A stretch of DNA of 64,000 bases from Azospirillum endophyticum (GTDB lineage Bacteria > Pseudomonadota > Alphaproteobacteria > Azospirillales > Azospirillaceae). Where the stretch lies: positions 4,997 to 68,996 of the forward strand of contig NZ_JAENHM010000003.1 in NCBI RefSeq assembly GCF_016595245.1, read 5' to 3'. The notes under the pieces are model-generated. The model ran no database searches. It saw only the letters and a list, made by a program, of their open reading frames with translations, and had not been told where the DNA came from. The translations under genes and the position numbers were made by a program. Below, one piece after another: positions 18,677 through 26,963 of the stretch (its first letter is position 1; the number at the start of each line of letters is the position of its first letter).

Positions 18677-19813
18677 CTATAGTGCCGTCACGTCCTGCCG
18701 TGCGACGACGAAGGGTGACAGCATGTCGGCGTTCAGATCGATGCCGAAGCCCGGACCGTCCGGCACCGTGACGGTCCCGTCGCCGTTGACGGCGGGACGG
18801 CCGCAGAGATCCAGCAGCGGGTTGGGGCCGGCATCGAATTCGAGGAACGGATAGCCTCCGGCCGCGCCGCCGCTGCGCTGCGCGGGCAGGGTCGCGGTCA
18901 GGTGCAGGGCCGCCTGGAAGTTCACGATGCCGCCCCAGACATGGGGAACGACCGGCCGGTCGTAGAGTTCCGCCAGGGCCGCCACCCGCCCGACGCCGGT
19001 CAATCCGCCGCAGACGGCGATGTCCGGCTGCAGCACGTCCATGCAGCCGGCCTCCAGGAAGGGCCGGAAGGCACGGGCATCCGTGAAGGTCTCTCCGCCG
19101 GCCAGTGCGGGCGTCATCCGGCCGGACAGCATGCGGTAGCCTTGCAGGTCGCCTGGAACCGTAGGTTCCTCGACCCAGAGCAGCCCGGCCTCCCGCATGT
19201 CCGATACGGCGGCCAGTGCGGCCCGTGGCGCGTAGGACTGGTTGAAGTCCAGCATCAGCGTGCCGTCCGGCCCCATCAACTGCCGGATGGTATTGACGAT
19301 GGCCGCGTCGTCCGCCGGGGCGAAGCCGCTGCGCAGCTTGATCGCTTTGAAACCCGCACGGAGATAGCCATCCACCTCGCGTTCGAAGTCGCGGTAGGGA
19401 TGGCCGCCGGGCTTGAAGAAGGGACCGCTGGCATAGGCGGGCACCCGGTCGCGCAGGGCGCCGCCCAGCAGCGTGCTGACCGGAATGCCGCGCAGGCGGG
19501 CCGCGAGATCGTGCAGCGCCATGTCGACGGCGGCCACGGCCCCCATCGCTCCGCCGGCGATCCCGCGCATCTCCTGCCACAGCCGGCCGGTCTGCTGGGG
19601 ATCCTGGCCGAGAAGGCGCGGGGCGAGGCGCGAGGCGATGGTGGCATGATCGGCCGCGGGGGTATGCCAGGCCTCGCCCCAGCCGGACCGGCCGTCGCGG
19701 TCGACGATCTCGACGAACAGGGTCTCGCGGCGGTCGAAGGACACCAGCGCGTTGCCGATGACCTCGGGCAGCGGGGCGACCAGATGATGAAGGCAGACTG
19801 CGGCGATGCTCAT
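18677..19813 (-). CDS. mandelate racemase/muconate lactonizing (enolase superfamily) enzyme
   Basis: A 378-aa enzyme of the enolase superfamily. Seen: the second-strand Lys region A-I-K-L-R-S-G, the three metal ligands in M-L-D-F-N-Q, V-E-E-P and A-G-G-E-T-F, then L-Q-P-D-I and V-V-P-H-V-W, which give the Asp-His dyad of the mandelate-racemase subgroup. These enzymes abstract a proton alpha to a carboxylate, as racemases or sugar-acid dehydratases. The ATG at 19813 overlaps the stop of an MFS transporter gene, so uptake and metabolism are coupled. The substrate is probably a hydroxy- or sugar acid (inference). The link to the sulfur genes on its left is unknown. Confidence 0.88.
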   Translation of the reverse strand: MSIAAVCLHHLVAPLPEVIGNALVSFDRRETLFVEIVDRDGRSGWGEAWHTPAADHATIASRLAPRLLGQDPQQTGRLWQEMRGIAGGAMGAVAAVDMALHDLAARLRGIPVSTLLGGALRDRVPAYASGPFFKPGGHPYRDFEREVDGYLRAGFKAIKLRSGFAPADDAAIVNTIRQLMGPDGTLMLDFNQSYAPRAALAAVSDMREAGLLWVEEPTVPGDLQGYRMLSGRMTPALAGGETFTDARAFRPFLEAGCMDVLQPDIAVCGGLTGVGRVAALAELYDRPVVPHVWGGIVNFQAALHLTATLPAQRSGGAAGGYPFLEFDAGPNPLLDLCGRPAVNGDGTVTVPDGPGFGIDLNADMLSPFVVARQDVTAL

Positions 19814-21144
19814 GCCTTGCTTTCCTGTGCGTTGTCCCGGGCGGACCGCGATGCGGGCACGATGCCGCCGCGCATCATGTCGCGCATCAGATGGCCGAGC
19901 AGCAGGATCGCGCAGGCCGTCAGCGCCATGGCGCCGGCGAGGACCAGCTGCGCGCCGGCGAAGCCGCCGGTGGCGTCCCGCACCCAGCCGATGATGGTGG
20001 GGCCGAAAAAGCCGCCGGTGCTGCCGACAGAGTTGATCAGCGCGATCCCGGCCGCGGCGGCGGTGCCGGTCAGGAGGGTGGTCGGGAAGATCCAGATGTT
20101 GGGCGAGGCGCCGCCGATGCCGGCCGCCCCGATGGTCAGCCCGATCAGCCCGATCAGCGGATCGCTGCTGAGGGCTGCGAGGACGAAGCCGGCGGCGCTG
20201 ACCAGGAACGGCCCGGCCGCGTGCCAGACCCGCTCGCCGGTGCGGTCGGCATGGCGGCCGACCAGCAGCATGGCCAACGCCATGAAGGCGGAGGGGATGG
20301 CGGCGACGAAGCCGGTCTGCACGGTGCTGAGGCCGAAGGCCTTGACGAACTGCGGCATCCAGATGGCGATGCCCGTGGTGCCCATGACGAGGCCGACTGC
20401 GATCAGGCACATCAGCAGGACACGCGGATCGCGGACGGCGCGGCCGACGGTGAAGCGTTCCGTCCTCTCCTGGGCCGCGCGCTCGGCCTCCAGCCGGGCG
20501 TATAGCCAGCGGCGCTCGTCCTCGGCCAGGAAGCCGGCCTTCTCCGGCGAGGATGGCAGGAAGAGGGCGACGACCACACCCATGACGATGGCGGGCATGG
20601 CTTCCAGGATGAACATCCACTGCCAGCCGGCCAGACCGTTCCAGCCGTTCAGATGCTCGATGATCAGGCCGGAGGCCGGCGCGCCGATGACCGACGACAG
20701 CGGCACGGCGATGTTGAAGGTTCCGAACATGCGGGCGCGGTATTCCCGCGGGAACCACAGCGTCATGTAGAAGATCATGCCCGGAAAGAAGCCGGCCTCG
20801 GCGGCGCCCAGCAGGATGCGCACCAGATAGAAGCTGCCGGGGCTCCAGACCAGCGCAGTCGCCGCGGAGAGCAGCCCCCAGGTGATCAGGATGCGGGCGA
20901 TCCACAGACGCGCGCCGTAGCGCACCAGCAGCAGGTTGCTGGGAACCTCGCACAGCACATAGCCGAGGAAGAAGATGCCGGCACCGAAACCAAAGGCGGA
21001 TGCCGAGAAGCCCAGATCCTGGTTCATGGTCAACGCGGCGAAGCCGATGTTCACCCGGTCGAGAAAGGCCGCGAAATAGCAGACCATCAAAATCGGCAGG
21101 ATTCGCCATCCCACCTTGGCGATGACGTCGGATCGCTCTTTCAT
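19810..21144 (-). CDS. MFS transporter, anion:cation symporter (ACS) family
   Basis: A 444-aa inner-membrane protein with about 12 hydrophobic spans. The first span followed by F-L-D-R-V-N-I-G-F-A is the ACS-family signature (phthalate, tartrate and hexuronate permeases), followed by E-V-P-S-N and R-x-G-A-R. The start at 21144 is supported by GGAGGAAA shortly upstream; a 15-codon longer frame lacks a ribosome site. It is transcribed away from the LysR gene and overlaps the enolase-superfamily gene. It is predicted to import the carboxylate substrate of that enzyme. Confidence 0.92.
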   Translation of the reverse strand: MKERSDVIAKVGWRILPILMVCYFAAFLDRVNIGFAALTMNQDLGFSASAFGFGAGIFFLGYVLCEVPSNLLLVRYGARLWIARILITWGLLSAATALVWSPGSFYLVRILLGAAEAGFFPGMIFYMTLWFPREYRARMFGTFNIAVPLSSVIGAPASGLIIEHLNGWNGLAGWQWMFILEAMPAIVMGVVVALFLPSSPEKAGFLAEDERRWLYARLEAERAAQERTERFTVGRAVRDPRVLLMCLIAVGLVMGTTGIAIWMPQFVKAFGLSTVQTGFVAAIPSAFMALAMLLVGRHADRTGERVWHAAGPFLVSAAGFVLAALSSDPLIGLIGLTIGAAGIGGASPNIWIFPTTLLTGTAAAAGIALINSVGSTGGFFGPTIIGWVRDATGGFAGAQLVLAGAMALTACAILLLGHLMRDMMRGGIVPASRSARDNAQESKA

Positions 21145-21291
21145 CCTGGTTTCCTCCGGATTGCGCGGACTTCGCCACGCTTTGCGCAACGTTTTGCTTT
21201 GATGACCAACAGTGTCCGTTCATTGACATTGATAATCAAATAGGATGTTCTTAACATCTGATATTGGGAAAACTGATATTAGAAACCGGCC
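21145..21291. promoter_or_regulatory. divergent promoter/operator region of MFS operon and LysR gene
   Basis: A 147-nt region with several ordered elements: dyad ttgat-a-atcaa (21229-21239), dyad gatgtt-ctt-aacatc (21244-21258), and a direct repeat ctgatatt at 21258-21265 and 21273-21280. LysR-type regulators bind dyads of the T-N11-A kind in the space between their own gene and a divergent target, so these are likely operator half-sites (inference). Confidence 0.55.
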
Positions 21292-22188
21292 ATGCGGATC
21301 ACCGTCGCGCAATTGGAGGCTTTCTTCTGGACCGCGCAGCTGGGCTCGGCGCAGCGGGCGGCCGAGCACCTCAACCTGGCGCAGCCCACCCTGTCGCTGC
21401 GCCTGAAGGATCTGCGCGACGCGCTGGGAACCGACGTGTTCGAACGGACGGGGCGGGGTTTGCGGCTGACGCCGGAAGGACGCCTGCTGCTGCCGCGGGT
21501 CTCAGCGATCATGACGGAGCTGCAGGCCATCGGTGGACAGGACGAATCCCGCACCGTCGCCGGCCGCGTCCGGGTCGGGTTGGCCGAGGGCTTCGCCGTC
21601 ACCTGCCTCTCGCCGCTGCTGGCCGGGCTTCAGGAGGATCATCCGGCGCTGCAGCCGGACTGGGTGGTGTCGACCAGCACCACGCTGGAGAGCGCCCTGC
21701 TGCGCGATGCGCTGGACGTGGCGGTTCTGCTCAACCCGATCGGCGACGAGCAGCTCCATCTCCAGTCGCTCGGCGCCCAGCCGACGAGCTGGGTCGTTCC
21801 GAAATCCTGGGGGCAGGCCGGTCCGCTGACGCCGCGGGATCTGTGGGCGCAGCCGGTCTTCTCCAACCCTCCGCCGTCGGCCATGCACCGGCAGATCAGC
21901 AGCTGGTTCGCGACCGCGGGCCTCTTTCCCAGCCGTCTCAGCACCTGCACCAGCGTCGCGGTGATCGCGGAACTGGTGGCCGGCGGGGTCGGCGCCGGGC
22001 TGCTTCCCATCCCGATGGCGCAGCGGTTCCTTGCGCTGGGCCAGGTCCAACTGGTGGCGTCCGATCCCCCGGTGGAGAACGGGCGGCTTTTCATCTGCTA
22101 TCGGACCGGCGTCAACGATCCCAAGGTGGCGGCCGTCGCGCGGTCCATCGCCCAGGTGATGCGGCGGATCGATTACGTCGACCTCTGA
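21292..22188 (+). CDS. LysR-family transcriptional regulator
   Basis: A 298-aa regulator of standard LysR length. The N-terminal winged helix-turn-helix spans about residues 1-60, with F-F-W-T-A-Q-L-G-S-A-Q-R-A-A-E-H-L and P-T-L-S-L-R-L-K-D-L, followed by a periplasmic-binding-protein-like effector domain beginning near G-R-V-R-V-G. It is divergent from the MFS-racemase operon across 147 nt with dyad elements. By the usual rule for this family it should regulate that operon in response to its substrate. It is followed by a long non-coding stretch. Confidence 0.92.
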   Translation: MRITVAQLEAFFWTAQLGSAQRAAEHLNLAQPTLSLRLKDLRDALGTDVFERTGRGLRLTPEGRLLLPRVSAIMTELQAIGGQDESRTVAGRVRVGLAEGFAVTCLSPLLAGLQEDHPALQPDWVVSTSTTLESALLRDALDVAVLLNPIGDEQLHLQSLGAQPTSWVVPKSWGQAGPLTPRDLWAQPVFSNPPPSAMHRQISSWFATAGLFPSRLSTCTSVAVIAELVAGGVGAGLLPIPMAQRFLALGQVQLVASDPPVENGRLFICYRTGVNDPKVAAVARSIAQVMRRIDYVDL

Positions 22189-22757
22189 CGGAGGACGACA
22201 CCACCGCTCCACCTACTCTCCATGTCCCATGGGGGTGGTTCGTAGCTGTCATCGCATCGCCCGGGTGATGCGCGCAGACCAAACGGCATGTGCATAACGA
22301 TGCCGCTGCCAGGCCAGCGTGCCGTCCCCCCACCAACGCCCTGACCCGCGCCGACCTGCGCCCGCACCCACTCGCCTGAGGTCGCCGAGCTTATGCGACG
22401 TCGCATAACATGAAGAGTTGATAGGCATCTGCTGCCGGCCGCGGACCCGGACAACGGGAAAGTTGCACCTCAGAATAGAACCTGCCCCCGCTTAAACGAC
22501 AAAACATATAACTGTTATTATGAAAATTATATTCAATTGCAGACCATGGGCCATGGCTTCCACGGAAGGCACGCGGTCGGTCATGTGCTAAAATCAGGAA
22601 TCGACAAACGCACGACTTCGGCAGGCATGATGAGGTCGCTACTTCATAAGATTTAATTCCTTTTCATTGACAATATGCCTTAAAATCGGCAGTTTCGTCG
22701 TCGCCAGCGGGCCAGCTGCGCCCGCAAACTCCCCTGCGCCCCAGGAGTTTGTGAGCC
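22189..22757. other. 569-nt non-coding stretch before the ParB-like gene
   Basis: No convincing gene was found on either strand. Short minus-strand frames (for example around 22173-22454) show no recognisable domain. The stretch contains an imperfect dyad at 22254-22271, a perfect palindrome at 22391-22408, and an AT-rich part at about 22495-22550 and 22650-22690. It may be a degraded junction between unrelated segments; composition changes abruptly within it. Confidence 0.5.
22391..22408. repeat. perfect 18-bp palindrome
   Basis: ttatgcgacgtcgcataa reads identically on both strands with no spacer. It lies 350 nt upstream of an orphan ParB-like gene and about 200 nt downstream of the LysR gene. 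It could be a protein-binding site such as an operator or parS-like element. No second copy was noticed in this window. Confidence 0.6.
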
Positions 22758-23519
22758 ATGAGCCTTGCCGCCATGGGCGACGCCGCATGCATCGCCGTCG
22801 CCGCCATCGCCGTGCCAGACAGCCATGCCCGCCGCCGCATCGACGACGACGGGCTGGATTCGCTCGCCCGATCCATCGAAGAGGTCGGGCTATTGCAGCC
22901 CATCATGGTCCGTCCGCTGGGGAATGGGCGTTACGAACTGCTGGCCGGCGTGCCGGCGGTGCCGGTGACCAATGAAAGCGCCGCGGTGCTGTTTCTGGTG
23001 GAGAACATGCAGCGCCAGGGGCTGGACGCGCTGGAACTGGCCGAAGCGCTCCAGCGTTTGGTGGAACGGGGCTGGGGGCGCGAAGCGCTGGCCCGGCTGG
23101 TCGGACGCGGCACGAGCTGGATCGGCGACATGCTGGGCCTGAACCGGCTGCCGGACTGGATCAAAGCGGAATACCCGCAGGCGCGGCGGCTGGTGTCGCG
23201 CTCGCTGCTGGTGGAGATCGCGCGGGTGCGCGACGCGTCGGCGCAGGCGGAGCTGTGGCGGCAGGCACGGCGGATGCGGCGCGAGGCGCTGCCGGCAGTC
23301 CCGCGCGCTCTATCGGCGGTGCGGCGCTGTGCCCGCCAGCTGGACCGGATCGACACGGCGGCGGATCTGGCGGAGAAGGACCGGTCGGCGCTGCTGGCCC
23401 TGCGCGACAAGATCGACTTGCTGCTCGGCGCCGGAGGCGGAGGCGGTGATGAGGCCCGCGGCTTTCCCGATGGCCGTCTCCAGGCGAGAGGTGTGGTGGC
23501 CGCCGCGGATGCCCGGTGA
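22758..23519 (+). CDS. ParB-like protein with deleted GERR box
   Basis: A 253-aa ParB/Spo0J-type protein. Box I is present (I-E-E-V-G-L-L-Q-P-I-M-V-R-P-L, about 40-54) and a helix-turn-helix region follows (R-E-A-L-A-R-L-V-G-R-G-T-S-W-I-G). The segment between them is unusual. After Y-E-L-L-A-G (59-64), where ParB proteins have the CTP-contacting G-E-R-R-x-R-A box and about a dozen more residues, this sequence jumps straight to V-P-A-V-P-V and then V-E-N-M-Q-R-Q. The deletion is in frame and sits in a GTGCCGG repeat. An orphan with no parA neighbour, it could be a nucleoid or plasmid-type DNA-binding remnant that no longer loads as a CTP clamp. Confidence 0.75.
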   Translation: MSLAAMGDAACIAVAAIAVPDSHARRRIDDDGLDSLARSIEEVGLLQPIMVRPLGNGRYELLAGVPAVPVTNESAAVLFLVENMQRQGLDALELAEALQRLVERGWGREALARLVGRGTSWIGDMLGLNRLPDWIKAEYPQARRLVSRSLLVEIARVRDASAQAELWRQARRMRREALPAVPRALSAVRRCARQLDRIDTAADLAEKDRSALLALRDKIDLLLGAGGGGGDEARGFPDGRLQARGVVAAADAR

Positions 23520-23550
23520 AAGGCCTGACCGCCGCTGCGGACAGGCCTTT
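23519..23550. terminator. hairpin between convergent genes
   Basis: aaaggcctg (23519-23527) and caggccttt (23542-23550) form a perfect 9-bp stem with a 14-nt loop, directly after the ParB-like stop and before the convergent CMD gene end. The trailing T-run is only three bases, so it is a weak intrinsic terminator candidate that could act on both strands. Confidence 0.55.
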
Positions 23551-23570
23551 CGGTCCGGCCAAGGCTCCGT

Positions 23571-24674
23571 TCAGCGCACGGCCTCGCCCAGGCTCAGCAT
23601 CAGGCGGTTGGCCCAGGCGAAGATCGCGACCGCCAGGACGAGATCCAAGATCTCGCCGTCCTCCACTCCGGCCCGGCGAAGCGTTGCGACATCCTCCGCC
23701 GTCAGAGCGGCCGGCGTGGCGGTCAGGCGGGCGGCGGCCTGGGCGATCGCCTGCCGGCGCGGATCGTCCTGGCCGGAAATTCCCTGCGCGAACAGCAGAT
23801 CGACCGCGTCCCTGCCGCCGGTCAGCTCGACGAAGCGGCGGGCATGGACAGAGGCGCAATAGACACAGCCGTTCAGCACCGATTCCACGGCGGTCGCGAA
23901 CTCGCGCTCGGCCCGGGGCAGGCCGCGCGGGGCGTACATGATGCCGTTGAACAGCGGCGTGCGGTGAAGAAGCGATTCTGGCTCATGCGCCAGCACCAGC
24001 GAATAGGCGCCGATGGCGATGTTGGACGGCGTCACCGCCAGGGCGAGCCGCTGCTCCTCCGTCGCATCCTCCAGCACCACAGGCGTCAGCCAGGGCTTCC
24101 AGTCCAGCACGTCGGTGGTGAAGCCGATGTCCGCATCGACCGGCACCGGTGCCCCGGTGGGCAGCGGGCCGGACGACGCTTCCGCCGCCACCCCCGCCGC
24201 ACCCCCCGCCAGCGCCCGCAGTCCGGCCAGCAGGCGGACCTGATAGTTCACCAGTGCGATCAGCTGCGACAGCGCGACGATGCCGTGCGCATCCAGCCCC
24301 GCCGCCTCCAGCACGCCCAGATGCTCCGGCCGGGACTCGCGCGGGGACCGGGTGACCCGCTCCGCATGGGCGACCAGGGCCGGGCGGGCCTCGGTGCCGG
24401 CGGCAAGCCCGCGGTAATGGGTGGCGAGCGCGTCGTTGCCGGCCAGCGCCGCGATGCGCTGCGCCACCGCGGCGCGCTCGGCGGCCGGAAACAGGCCGGG
24501 CTGCCGCGGCGCCAGCAGGGCGTCGTGCGCCGCCTGGGTGCGGGTGCGGATCTCCGCCCGGCGGGCGCGCAGGGCCAGCAGCGGGGAGGCGTCGGACAGG
24601 CCGGCCAGCCGGTCGATCAGGTCGGGGGCGATGTGGGCCGCCCCGTCGGCAGTGGCGCTGCTGGTGGCGCTCAT
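23571..24674 (-). CDS. fused CMD / alkylhydroperoxidase-domain protein (Avi_7170 + Avi_7169 type)
   Basis: A 367-aa protein with two AhpD-like parts. The N-terminal half (about 15-155) resembles the 'CMD domain protein, Avi_7170 family' and has no CxxC. The C-terminal half (about 185-365) resembles the 'alkylhydroperoxidase domain protein, Avi_7169 family' and carries C-V-Y-C-A-S-V-H (Cys270, Cys273, His277), the AhpD redox motif. An Ala/Gly/Pro-rich linker joins them. The start at 24674 overlaps the stop of the FMO gene (ATGA). AhpD-type Cys pairs reduce peroxides or disulfides, so it may protect against the oxygen-dependent monooxygenase next door. I recall these family names from the literature; no search was run. 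Confidence 0.8.
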   Translation of the reverse strand: MSATSSATADGAAHIAPDLIDRLAGLSDASPLLALRARRAEIRTRTQAAHDALLAPRQPGLFPAAERAAVAQRIAALAGNDALATHYRGLAAGTEARPALVAHAERVTRSPRESRPEHLGVLEAAGLDAHGIVALSQLIALVNYQVRLLAGLRALAGGAAGVAAEASSGPLPTGAPVPVDADIGFTTDVLDWKPWLTPVVLEDATEEQRLALAVTPSNIAIGAYSLVLAHEPESLLHRTPLFNGIMYAPRGLPRAEREFATAVESVLNGCVYCASVHARRFVELTGGRDAVDLLFAQGISGQDDPRRQAIAQAAARLTATPAALTAEDVATLRRAGVEDGEILDLVLAVAIFAWANRLMLSLGEAVR

Positions 24675-26140
24675 TGGAAATCCTCCGCTTCGGTCCATTC
24701 GTCGCCCAGCAGTTCCGGCGTCTCGAACCCGATCAGCCGCTGCCAGTGCTCATCGTAATCCTCGGTGAACAGCGCCGCCGTGATGCTGTCGGCCAGACGC
24801 TCCGCCCCGGCGCTGATGCCGGGGATGTCGCCGGTCACCTTGCCGTGGCTCAGCACCGCGGCGTAGTTGAAGGCATGGATGCGGTTCAGCCAGGGCGCCT
24901 CGCCGGGGGTGCGCTCCAGGAACTCGAAATCGGCGCCGAGATAGGGATGATGGGCGAACTCGCCGGCCTCATGGCCGGGAAGGACATAGCGGTCGCGCCA
25001 CAGCAGGGTGTGGCGGGCGATCTCCGCCAGTTCCGGCCGCTGCTGCCAATCCAGCGCGAAGCCGGTGGCGAGGATGACGTGGTCGACCGTCACCGTGCCG
25101 CGTCCGGTGCGCAGGACCAGACGGTCGCCCTCGGCCTCCGCCGCCTCGACGGCGCAGCCGGTCAGCAGCGAGAAGTTGGGATGGCGCGAGCAGCGCAGCA
25201 TGGAATTGTGCGGGGCCGGCACGCCGGTGTCGGCGATGTACTGGTTGTAGGCCCAGCGCCGCTCGTCCGACAGGGTGTGGAAGCCGAGGACGATGCCGGG
25301 ATGGCCGGCGCCCAGGCTCTTGTTGATGCGCGGCAGCTCCGCCCGGCGGATCAGCATGTAGACCTTGGCGGCACCCCGCTCCAGCGCCTCCGCCGCATTG
25401 TCAACCGCACCGGCGCCGGCACCGAGCACCGCGACGGTCCTGCCCTTCAGGCCGTCGAAGTCGATGGGCTCATGGGCATGGCTCCAGAACCGCTTGTCCA
25501 CCGCCTTCCAGAAGGCCGGGACGAAGGGGCCGCCCAGGCCGTCGCGCCCGTTCGCCAGGATCACCCGGCGCGCCCGCACCCGCTGCCGCCCCTCCGGACC
25601 GTCGAGGTCGAGGGTCACGCCGTCGGCATCGCCGGAAATCGCCGTCAAGGCGGTGTCGTTCCGCACCGGCGCGCCGGTGACGCGGCGGTACCAGGTCAGG
25701 TAGTCCAGCCATTGCAGACGCGGAATGCGGAACAGCGCGTCCCAGGCGGTGCGGCCGAACTGCGCCTCGAACCAAGCACGGAAGGTCAGGTTGGCGAAGC
25801 CCAGCGCCGGACCGGTCAGCGTCTTGGGCGACCGCAGGGTCTCCATGCGGGCGAAGGTCCCCCACGGCCCCTCGCGCCCGGCCGGCGCCCGGTCGAACAG
25901 CCGGATGTTGGAGATGCCGACCTTGCGCAGGGCGAAGGCGGCAGTCAGCCCGGCCATGCCGGCCCCGACGATGGCGACGTCCAGCATGCCGTCACGCGGC
26001 GGCACCCAGTCGACCGGCGGCAGGGTGAGAAGATCGAGATCGCGGGCGAGCCGCGCCTCCAGCTCCGCCAGGGAGCGGGGGCCGGGGTCTGTCACATCGA
26101 AGGGTGCGCTGGGGGGCAAAGCGGGACTGTCCTTGGTCAT
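24671..26140 (-). CDS. flavin-containing monooxygenase (NAD(P)/FAD-binding)
   Basis: A 489-aa flavoprotein. Seen: FAD Rossmann motif G-A-G-M-A-G at 59-64, a second dinucleotide motif L-G-A-G-A-G-A-V-D-N in the middle (NADPH site), and A-T-G-F-A in the C-terminal third, the arrangement of FMO/Baeyer-Villiger-type enzymes. The start at 26140 is chosen over 26170 because GGAGAGGA lies about 11 nt upstream, whereas the longer frame has no ribosome site. It overlaps the CMD fusion gene by 4 nt and follows the LivF-like gene by 80 nt. It probably oxygenates N or S of the compound imported by the adjacent ABC system (inference). Confidence 0.87.
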   Translation of the reverse strand: MTKDSPALPPSAPFDVTDPGPRSLAELEARLARDLDLLTLPPVDWVPPRDGMLDVAIVGAGMAGLTAAFALRKVGISNIRLFDRAPAGREGPWGTFARMETLRSPKTLTGPALGFANLTFRAWFEAQFGRTAWDALFRIPRLQWLDYLTWYRRVTGAPVRNDTALTAISGDADGVTLDLDGPEGRQRVRARRVILANGRDGLGGPFVPAFWKAVDKRFWSHAHEPIDFDGLKGRTVAVLGAGAGAVDNAAEALERGAAKVYMLIRRAELPRINKSLGAGHPGIVLGFHTLSDERRWAYNQYIADTGVPAPHNSMLRCSRHPNFSLLTGCAVEAAEAEGDRLVLRTGRGTVTVDHVILATGFALDWQQRPELAEIARHTLLWRDRYVLPGHEAGEFAHHPYLGADFEFLERTPGEAPWLNRIHAFNYAAVLSHGKVTGDIPGISAGAERLADSITAALFTEDYDEHWQRLIGFETPELLGDEWTEAEDFQ

Positions 26141-26220
26141 CGGAAAAGGGTCCTCTCCATGGTGGGGCACCGCTTTGCGCGGCTGTTATCCGTGTTGGTC
26201 TCTACCCCTGGAGGAAGGTT

Positions 26221-26949
26221 TCAGGCGGCCTGGGCACCGCCCAGATAGGCGTCGCGGATCTGCGGGTCGCGGGCGAGGTCGGCGGCAGGGCCAGACAACA
26301 CGATGCGTCCGGTCTGAAGCACATAGCCGCGATGGGCGATCTGCAGGGCGAGGCTGGCGTTCTGTTCCACCATGAAGATGCTCACGCCCTGCCGGTTGAT
26401 GGTCTGGATCATCTCCAGCACGCGGTCGACATGCAGGGGCGACAGGCCCATCGTCGGCTCGTCCATCACGATCAGCCGCGGACGCCCCATCAGGGCGCGG
26501 GCCATCGCCACCATCTGCTGTTCGCCGCCCGACAGGGTGCCGGCCTGCTGGGCATGACGTTCGCGCAGCTTGGGGAAGAGGTCGAGGACGCCCTCGTAAT
26601 CCTCCGCTACCGACTTGGCGTCGCTGCGGGTGTAGGCGCCCATGAGGACATTCTCGCGCACCGTCATGGTGCCGAACAGGCGGCGGGATTCGGGCACGGA
26701 TCCGATGCCGCGCCGGACGATCTGCGGCGTGTTCAGGCCGGTCAGCGGCTGCCCATCGAAGACCACCTGCCCGGAGCGTGGCTTCAGCAGCCCCAGGATG
26801 ACCTTCATTGTGGTGGATTTGCCGCTGGCGTTGCCGCCCAGCAGGCAGACGATCTGCCCGCACGGCACCTCCAGCGACAGGTCGAAATGGACCTGCACCG
26901 GCCCGTAGAAGCTGTTCACGCGGTCGAGCCGCAGCAAGACGTCGGTCAT
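26221..26949 (-). CDS. branched-chain-amino-acid-type ABC transporter ATPase (LivF-like)
   Basis: A 242-aa ATPase of the HAAT/Liv family. Seen: Walker A variant G-G-N-A-S-G-K-S at 38-45 (most LivF proteins have G-x-N-G-A-G-K), signature L-S-G-G-E-Q-Q, Walker B ending V-M-D-E-P-T-M-G-L-S, and the LivF-type end A-Y-L-G. The ATG at 26949 is 14 nt after the LivG-like stop; an upstream in-frame start at 26967 would overlap it slightly. It is the last transporter gene before the FMO and CMD genes. Confidence 0.92.
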   Translation of the reverse strand: MTDVLLRLDRVNSFYGPVQVHFDLSLEVPCGQIVCLLGGNASGKSTTMKVILGLLKPRSGQVVFDGQPLTGLNTPQIVRRGIGSVPESRRLFGTMTVRENVLMGAYTRSDAKSVAEDYEGVLDLFPKLRERHAQQAGTLSGGEQQMVAMARALMGRPRLIVMDEPTMGLSPLHVDRVLEMIQTINRQGVSIFMVEQNASLALQIAHRGYVLQTGRIVLSGPAADLARDPQIRDAYLGGAQAA

Positions 26950-26963
26950 TCCGCCGCTCCCCC

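Noticed and set aside
22173-22454. Minus-strand frame of 93 codons after the LysR gene
   Set aside because: No recognisable motif, no ribosome site and it overlaps the LysR end.
22490-22560. Possible insertion-sequence remnant before the ParB-like gene
   Set aside because: No terminal inverted repeats, target duplication or transposase fragment could be identified.
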